The position numbers and the translations under genes are program-made. Below the pieces are notes generated by a model, which did not search any database, had not been told where the DNA came from, and was given only the letters and a program-made list of their open reading frames with translations. From Tipula vernalis (taxonomy: Eukaryota > Arthropoda > Insecta > Diptera > Tipulidae), in assembly GCA_958295665.1 (NCBI GenBank), contig OY282560.1, positions 85,598,311-85,662,310 of the forward strand: DNA of 64,000 bases, read 5' to 3'. Below, one piece after another: positions 58,076 to 64,000 of this stretch (within the stretch, counting starts at the first letter, position 1; each line of letters begins with the position of its first letter).

Positions 58076-59245
58076 TTAAATAGAAAATAAAAAAAATAAA
58101 TGTTTGATATACGCCAAACAAATGGCTCGTGCTTCAGTTTGATCACCTTTTCCCTTGAAAGATTAAATACTAGAATGTGTTGTCATGTTAGCTATTGACG
58201 GTAATATCGAAAAATCTAAACATTTGGAAACTTTAACGGGCAGTTTCTTTTGACGAAAAGTTTACTAGCAATTCGCTCTGCGTGTTTGCTATGAATAAAC
58301 ATTTTCAGCATTTTGCTAGTTTTTTACTTAGTTTCGAAAACTTTTACGTAATTTCTAATAATTGTCAGCCTTTCAAATATTTTCACCCTTAGTTAACATA
58401 TCTGCAATTTAGTAGCTATACAAAAAATAAATATGTCAATAAAGGAAAAGTTAACCAAAAATTATAGGTGGTTCCAAAGTAGCAAAAGAGAGAAACTAAA
58501 AAATCAAAAACCTGATCACCTCTAAAATAAGGGCTATTTGGGAAAATACCAAGAGGTGAAAAGAGAATTAGGACAGGGGTATTTTGAAAGGAGTTGAACC
58601 AAATTCCTGTCAATTAATAGAACGTCTACCGAATGAAAGATGGAGATTATTAGTCAAAATTTTCCAAACAATCTAGATCACGAATTCCAATCCAGAAGAA
58701 CGAACCGAAGTAGTTCAAATCCCATTAAAGAAAAGTACCGAATCCGAAAACAACATCTCATTCATTTCAGAAGAATTACGATCAGAGATGTTGGTTATCA
58801 TATATACTTAAAATTACTTCTTGGCAGATATACTAAGACGTGGTACAGTAAAATTCGCAAATTCTAAAACTGCAATATTTCATAAACAACAAAGATTTTT
58901 TAATTTCTTTATTCCATTATGTTCCTACATATTTGTTATTAATGAAAAACCATTTAAACTATGTATTTATTAATTAATTTCTGGCTGATAGGGATGGGCT
59001 AAATCGATCTTTTTTGTTAAAAAGCATATGAGAAAATAAACAAAACAGAACAAAAAAGAACGATTTAGCACATCGCTACTGGCTGAAAAGTCGAATTATG
59101 GAGCCCCCGGCCACCATCAAGGCATGCACAAATGAATTTGGCAAATAGCCTGCCAAATCAAGTATTTTTTCGGAAACTTTTCATGTTTGATCATTTTAAA
59201 TTTCATATTGACACTCAGTTTATCCTTTCCAGAATAATATTGATT
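58076..59245. other. AT-rich DNA, unassigned
   Basis: A short open frame at 58640-58867 has no recognisable domain. Nothing else could be supported. Confidence 0.4.
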
Positions 59246-59548
59246 ACCTGTGGCCCTATTCTGGTTTTCCCGTGGAATTGCGAATTGATTTATTAGTTTT
59301 TAGTGTATTTTGGTTTTCTTTTTTCCAAAGTATACTGAGCGATTGGTACTTTATTCATGTTTTTGGAAAAAATAATTCCCAGCCAAATTTTTAGAGAAAA
59401 ATAAACAACAAAATTGCTATGAAATGGAACTATTTTTCCCAAAGATTTAGTATGCTTTGGAAAAAAGAAAACCAAAATACACTAAACACTCCAATAAATC
59501 AATTCCCAATTCGCAATTCACCGGGAAAACCAGAATAGTGCCACAGGT
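59246..59548. mobile_element. 303-bp foldback MITE
   Basis: Arms of about 100 bp pair: ACCTGTGGCCCTATTCTGG at the left with its near complement ending CACAGGT at the right, continuing through GGTTTTCCC, AATTGCGAATT, GTGTATTTTGGTTTTC and TTTTTCCAAAG. The spacer is AT-rich and non-coding. No clear target duplication. Confidence 0.75.
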
Positions 59549-59919
59549 AGAGATTTGAAATCAGCTTTAACGTTGCTTTCGTCATCGATTACCATTTTTT
59601 GTCCACCAAACGTTTGTACAGCATTTGGCTTCGTCTAAAGCAATAAGAAAATTCAAAATCCTGCATGATTATAATTTCGAAGCTATGATTGCTGTGTTTG
59701 ATGTAGGAATTCATATTTCTTAATTCTACTGAAAATATGATCTTTTAAAACCTAACAGAAAGTAATTTAATGATTAGTATGCAAACAAATAAATAAATAT
59801 TTAACCGCATATTTCGATTAATTACTCCCATCCATATGCATAAAAAATCGGACATTTACTTGCAGATTAATGGCTTCGATTAGCAAATAAGTCAAACAAT
59901 AAAATAAGGTAAAGTAGGG

Positions 59920-60640
59920 TGGTTTGGCGTCTATTGGAGGGGGGGACCAAAGTTGAGTAGATTAATCTACCAGCTCCGTAACCTTCCACTAGGGTGCGCA
60001 TCACGTGAGCTGTTCTGGTCATGTCATTAGGCAGCTGCGTGATGGGTACAATTGTGTAAAGGGTAACCTGTTCACAATTCGCAAGTGTACGTGCTGCCTC
60101 CTCGTGGCAACCACTGGTAACTAAGGCCATTTGGCACAGGCTAAAGTATGGCGCTAAAGGAGAAAACCTTGACAAAAAACTCTAATCTAAGGTGGAACAG
60201 CATATGCCGATGGATCAATGGCTGATAGATTAATCAGTCCAAAATATGCGGACTCTGGATACCAGGCACCATCCAGTTTTATTTACCCTTCCTGTAGTAA
60301 AGCTGGGTGACCTACAGGCGATTTACAATTCCCAGCAACTCGTAAGAGTAAAATCAAACGGAATACGGGGCAGGAGTAGGAATATATGGGAGTGGGATAG
60401 CCCTCCTTGGGCTCCAATGCTACCGTCTTTCTAGCGGAACTACATGCTGTAGTAAACATCTAGGAGGGAGAGCAATAAGCCCAGTTAGTATGTATCACGT
60501 ACCGAGAGTCAGTATTGTCAGGTTCATTAAGAACCTGAATATTGACTGGACGGATAATTAAGGAAGGTCCAGCACAATAGATCTTTTGGGTCGCAGTGCG
60601 ATGTGGCTGATCGCCCGCATGGCCCTCCAATAATAATAAT
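59920..60640 (+). mobile_element. Internally deleted LOA/I-group LINE (non-autonomous)
   Basis: A 721-bp element flanked by identical AATAAGGTAAAGTAGGG (59903-59919 and 60641-60657), a 17-bp target duplication. Its 5' part matches the 5'UTR of the full-length LINE. At about 60361, where ORF1 would begin, it jumps into an RNase H fragment (GAGVGIYGSG, then SLGSNATVFLAELHAVVNI, with a stop between). A 3'UTR-like end follows, sharing GATCTTTT, GGTCG and AGTGC with the LINE at 37376. The tail is TAA repeats rather than poly(A). With both ends kept and the coding middle lost, it must have been copied by another element's enzyme. Confidence 0.85.
60360..60475 (+). pseudogene. RNase H fragment in the deleted LINE
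   Basis: The frame gives GAGVGIYGSG, a TAG, then SLGSNATVFLAELHAVVNI, matching the first part of the RNase H fold of LOA/I-group ORF2 (the E block, AELHAV). A TAG follows. It has no function and only marks the deletion endpoint. Confidence 0.8.
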
Positions 60641-60657
60641 AATAAGGTAAAGTAGGG

Positions 60658-61650
60658 AAAGTTTATAAGAGAAATTAATTTAATTTAATTTTATAGTTTT
60701 CCTGAAGAAAATGCCAAATGGGGTGAATAGAATTTTATTGGAGAATTTTTATGAGACGTTTGGAGAACATTAACTTGGTGATCGTGCATTTCAAGGAATT
60801 GAGGAAGGTATTCATGGAAGTAAAACAACATTTCGTTAGTGGTTAAAATTTACGATTTCGATTTGTTGAAAACGAAAAGGATCTAACAACATATTTGTTA
60901 ACCTGAAAAAATACTATTATGATTGGCAGATAAAGGACTGAATAACCGAACAAACATATTTAAAAAACGTATAAAAAACCTACCCACGAAATATTGTACA
61001 TTGATAAAGCCGAGATGAGGTGAAATAAAATTATATCCTAAACCTTAATTTTTAAAAGAATTATTTTAAAACGTATTTCTTATTTACTAACTGAATTAAA
61101 TAAATACTTAAAATTTTGACCAGTTCATGCTAGTAAGTAAAGATAAAACTTAATGCACATTAATTAAAGTTAATACTTATTTTGATAAGCACATACTATT
61201 ACTTACTGCCCATACTTAAAGTAAGTACTTAACTTTTATTCTTACCACCCAATGTACAGATATGTATGACCTTTCTTTTTGGCATTGTTTCCAATCGCAA
61301 AACGAAAGACAAAGAAAACACCTTTAGTAATTTCCTAGTTAGAATTTGATGAAACCAATGTACTCACGTTCATAATCATTTCATTAGTTATGTAGTCTAA
61401 AGAATCGGCTTTGAATATATAAAAAAAATTATTTGCAATCCGTGACAAATGTTCCGAAATATCTTTGTACTTCTTTTTTCGCGCTTTGATCTATTTTTTG
61501 AAACTCCATTTCCCCCTGTTTTTTTTAATAATAAGTTGCCATACATTTAAACCACAAATATTTATCAAATTATTTATAGCGTTGTTAAAGCCATATTATT
61601 TGTTTTGTGTCTATTGTTTTCTGCTTCTAACATCTCCCATACCCTGCATG
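60658..61650. other. AT-rich DNA, unassigned
   Basis: No gene or repeat could be supported. Confidence 0.45.
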
Positions 61651-61654
61651 AGAT

Positions 61655-61735
61655 GACAACGAATGAATCTGATTCAATTCAAATAGGGATATAATATATC
61701 GAAGACTCGATCACGTTTGAATCGAATTACCCCCC
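61655..61735. repeat. Truncated copy of the palindromic MITE (right half)
   Basis: AACGAATGAATCTGATTCAA and following sequence match the right half of the 15402-15563 MITE down to the C run (61727-61740). The left half is absent. Confidence 0.8.
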
Positions 61736-62057
61736 CCCCCTAGTTTTTCTTTCCCACAGAGGAAACGTGGGAGCCTTATTTCTACAAGTAAGTAAAAAAT
61801 TTAAGACTAAAATTTACAAGATCCTAAACTCACTTTTTCGAAGTACGCTTTTGTGGGGTGGACTGGACGATAGGCTTTCCAGCTGGCTTATAACTTACAG
61901 AAAATCAAACTCATTAAAATCCTCTCTTAAAATGTCTTCCTTGTTTCTTTCCTTCCCTTTGGTATCGCTGTGTGTCATTTTACATTTGGACGTAGATATA
62001 TTAAGAATGAAATCCCTAAAGATCACCCATAATAATATAGAATCGTGACCAATTATC

Positions 62058-62150
62058 CTGGGGCTATTTGTGAATAGAATACGAATTCGAATTTATAAGA
62101 TTCTTATTTGATGTAAATAAGAATCGAACACGTTCGAACCTTATTCAGAA
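62058..62150. repeat. Diverged copy of the palindromic MITE
   Basis: GGGGCTATTTGTGAAT, then TATAAGATTCTTATTTGAT, follow the left arm of the 15402-15563 MITE. Only a shortened right arm remains (CACGTTCGAACC). Confidence 0.7.
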
Positions 62151-62684
62151 ATGCATGTCACGTAACACACATAATGATACATGACGGTGTAAATGTATCT
62201 TTAATCAAGATTGATTATCGAAGATGAACAACGAAAGAAGTTGGACATGTTCTACTTTTCTTTCACTTTAGATGATCGTCCGCGATGATCATCCAAAGTG
62301 GCTCGCGTATGCATATTTACTACAGAATTCAACCAGTTAGTAAGTAGAGTCCGTATTTTTTGCACAATGGTTTTTAACGCATTCGAGGACAAGACGGTAA
62401 AACCAACAGTACCAGCTCAATTGCGCAGGACAAGACGTTTTTTTATGTATTTTTGTTTTCGGGAAAAAACAAGACGGCATATACCGTCAATGATCCATAT
62501 AGTTATCAGTAGTAAAAATATTGTGGTACGATCAACACTTTATCAAAAAGTGTGAAATACTGTTATTTTTATTTTGAAAGTGTTAATACCGGCTAGGTAA
62601 AATCTTCGTGGTAAGTAATAAAATTAGGTTAACTATTTGGCAATACATTTTAAAAAGGAGTAAATATTGTAGAAATAATTTAAA

Positions 62685-64000
62685 ATGTCCAAGATGACAG
62701 AAGAATATGAAGCATCCAGAGAAAGGTTAATGATGGTTCAGACATCGATCCTTTTTGTGATGATGGTGAATTTGGAGATAATCCGACATATGAACCATCA
62801 ATATGCGATAGTGACAAAATGAGTAATATGGAAAATCCAAATATTGAACTAAGTCATTCGGATCGAGGGGACGAAATACCCGAGATCGAAAATGATTCAG
62901 AACAAGAAGATTTAGGTGAACCTATTGTCGATGAATCGGGTGAAGAATGGATGGATGACGTTAAAGAAATACCGCATTTTTCTTTTGATGCTAGCAGCAG
63001 CGGTGTGCAAATTGAAATTCAGGCTGACGCAACACCACTACAAGTTTTTGAGCAAATTTTTAATCCATTAATTTTGGAAACGCTCGTCGAATCAAGAAAC
63101 GCTTATGGTAAAAAACTTTGTGAAATTAACCGTCCAGCAACAAGGAAATGTTGTATTGCTAAATTTAGACCTACTGATTCCGAGGAAATGTTTAAGTTTT
63201 TGGGACTTTGTATGTTGCAATCACAAGTAAAAGCTCCAACAATACGGTCGCTTTTTTCAAATGATCCCCTTTATTACCACCCATTGTTTCCTGCAACTAT
63301 GTCCGGGCGCCGCTTCGAGCAATTGTTACGCAGCTTTAGTTGTAATGTAGATAGCAATGATAATGGAAAACTGAAAAATATAAGTCCACTGTTAAAACTA
63401 TTCATTCAAAGTTTTCAAAAGGCGTATAGGAGGTAGACTGAATTTCAAACAATATATCAAGGGCAAGAAAGCTAAGCTTGGAATCAAGTTTTACGAGCTA
63501 ACCAGTAGTAGTGGTTACGTTTTAAATATTGAAATTTATCAGAGGGCAAAAATGATGTTTCTACCTGTCCCAAAGTGAGTTCTATAGTAAGTCGATTTAT
63601 GGACCCATTTTTACAAAAAGGACATCATGTTTTTATGGATAACTACTATAACAGCATAGAACTATACAACACACTGTTATCCATGAAAACCCACTGTACA
63701 GGAACTCTTCGATCGAACAGAAGGGAAAATCCTGTGGAAGTAGTAAGCAAAAAGCTCACAAGAGGAGGATTTATTTGGAAACGGAAGGGAAACGTATACA
63801 TTTCGAAATGGAAGAATAAACGCGACGTTATTTATATCACAACAGCCATTCATCCCAAAATGATTGAAGTCCGAAATAGACATGGTACAGCGTTCATAAA
63901 ACCTGAACAAATAGCCACCTACACCAAATACATGCCGGGAGTGGATAGAAGTGACCAGATGGTATATTACTCGTCATCACCAAAAAAAAAAACACTCGCT
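62685..64000 (+). pseudogene. piggyBac-like transposase, frameshifted, cut by window end
   Basis: The family excises DNA at TTAA through a DDE_Tnp_1_7 core. The frame starts with ATG 62685 (MSKMTEEYEASRERL). A shift near 62730 leads to DGSDIDPFCDDGEFGDNPTY and the acidic N-terminal region. The frame then runs through the core N-terminus (FEQIFNPLILETLV, FKFLGLCMLQSQVK, GRRFEQLLR) to a stop at 63436. A second shift gives GRLNFKQYIKGKKAKLGIKF and GYVLNIEIYQ. A third, near 63580, gives GHHVFMDNYYNS (a catalytic D block) and GVDRSDQM. The upstream D region is shortened. At least three frameshifts make it a pseudogene. The C-terminal zinc-binding tail lies beyond the window. It need not be the source for the TTAA element at 31615. 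Confidence 0.88.

Noticed and set aside
58640..58867. 75-residue open frame as a gene
   Set aside because: No domain, no splice signals and no paralogue in the window.
62685..64000. The piggyBac gene as source of the TTAA element at 31615
   Set aside because: The ends of this piggyBac copy are not visible, so no end match can be shown.

Overview
This is an AT-rich animal nuclear segment, most likely from an insect and plausibly a fly. The basis is the transposon families present: a Jockey-clade LINE with the three-knuckle gag, LOA/I-group LINEs with RNase H, Minos-like Tc1, DD37D maT, DD34D mariner and piggyBac. Short ATGT microsatellites and T-rich splice signals fit this, but no host gene is complete enough to name a species. 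I see one convincing host coding piece, a 100-bp minus-strand exon at 56429-56528 with canonical splice sites. Much of the remaining AT-rich DNA may be intron or intergenic sequence filled by transposons.

Layout. 1-7375: AT-rich DNA with no recognised gene. 7444-13400: a Jockey LINE (gag ORF1 with one stop codon, EN-RT ORF2 with one frameshift), split inside gag by a Minos-like Tc1 element (8831-10446) with 212-bp terminal repeats and an intact, intron-containing transposase. 14900-16055: a decayed Tc1-like transposase split by a 162-bp palindromic MITE. 16985-19680: a LINE 5'UTR scrap, then a LINE RT fragment broken by a DD37D maT element (18198-19504). 20222-23248: a second LINE RT broken by a 1.34-kb inverted-repeat insertion containing an approximately 800-bp hairpin. 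25783-26247 and 38795-39278: an inverted pair of a GTCT-rich repeat. 26696-28852: a 5'-truncated minus-strand LOA-type LINE with target-site duplications.

31615-40595 is a matryoshka. A TTAA-flanked piggyBac-type element carries a mariner (31738-38494), which is split by a full-length LOA/I-group LINE (31982-37441). The LINE has a 10-bp target duplication, a poly(A) tail and two uninterrupted ORFs. The same outer element also holds a foldback element (39475-40347). 41933-43707 contains two MITEs. 44387-46527 is another minus-strand LOA-type LINE fragment. 46.7-52.0 kb contains a tandem repeat, a Tc1 relic and several inverted-repeat elements. 53480-55560 and 57535-58075 are rearranged Jockey relics. 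59246-59548 is a MITE. 59920-60640 is an internally deleted LINE with a perfect 17-bp target duplication. 61655-62150 holds further copies of the palindromic MITE family. From 62685 to the window end is a frameshifted piggyBac transposase.

The genes form no pathway; they are selfish elements nested by age. The best candidates for present activity are the Minos-like element and the 31982-37441 LINE. The latter could also supply enzyme for the short internally deleted derivative at 59920-60640, whose ends it resembles. I found no sign of a new defence or biosynthetic system. The most unusual objects are the internally deleted LINE, the approximately 800-bp hairpin, the non-AUG ORF2 and the TTAA/mariner/LINE nest.
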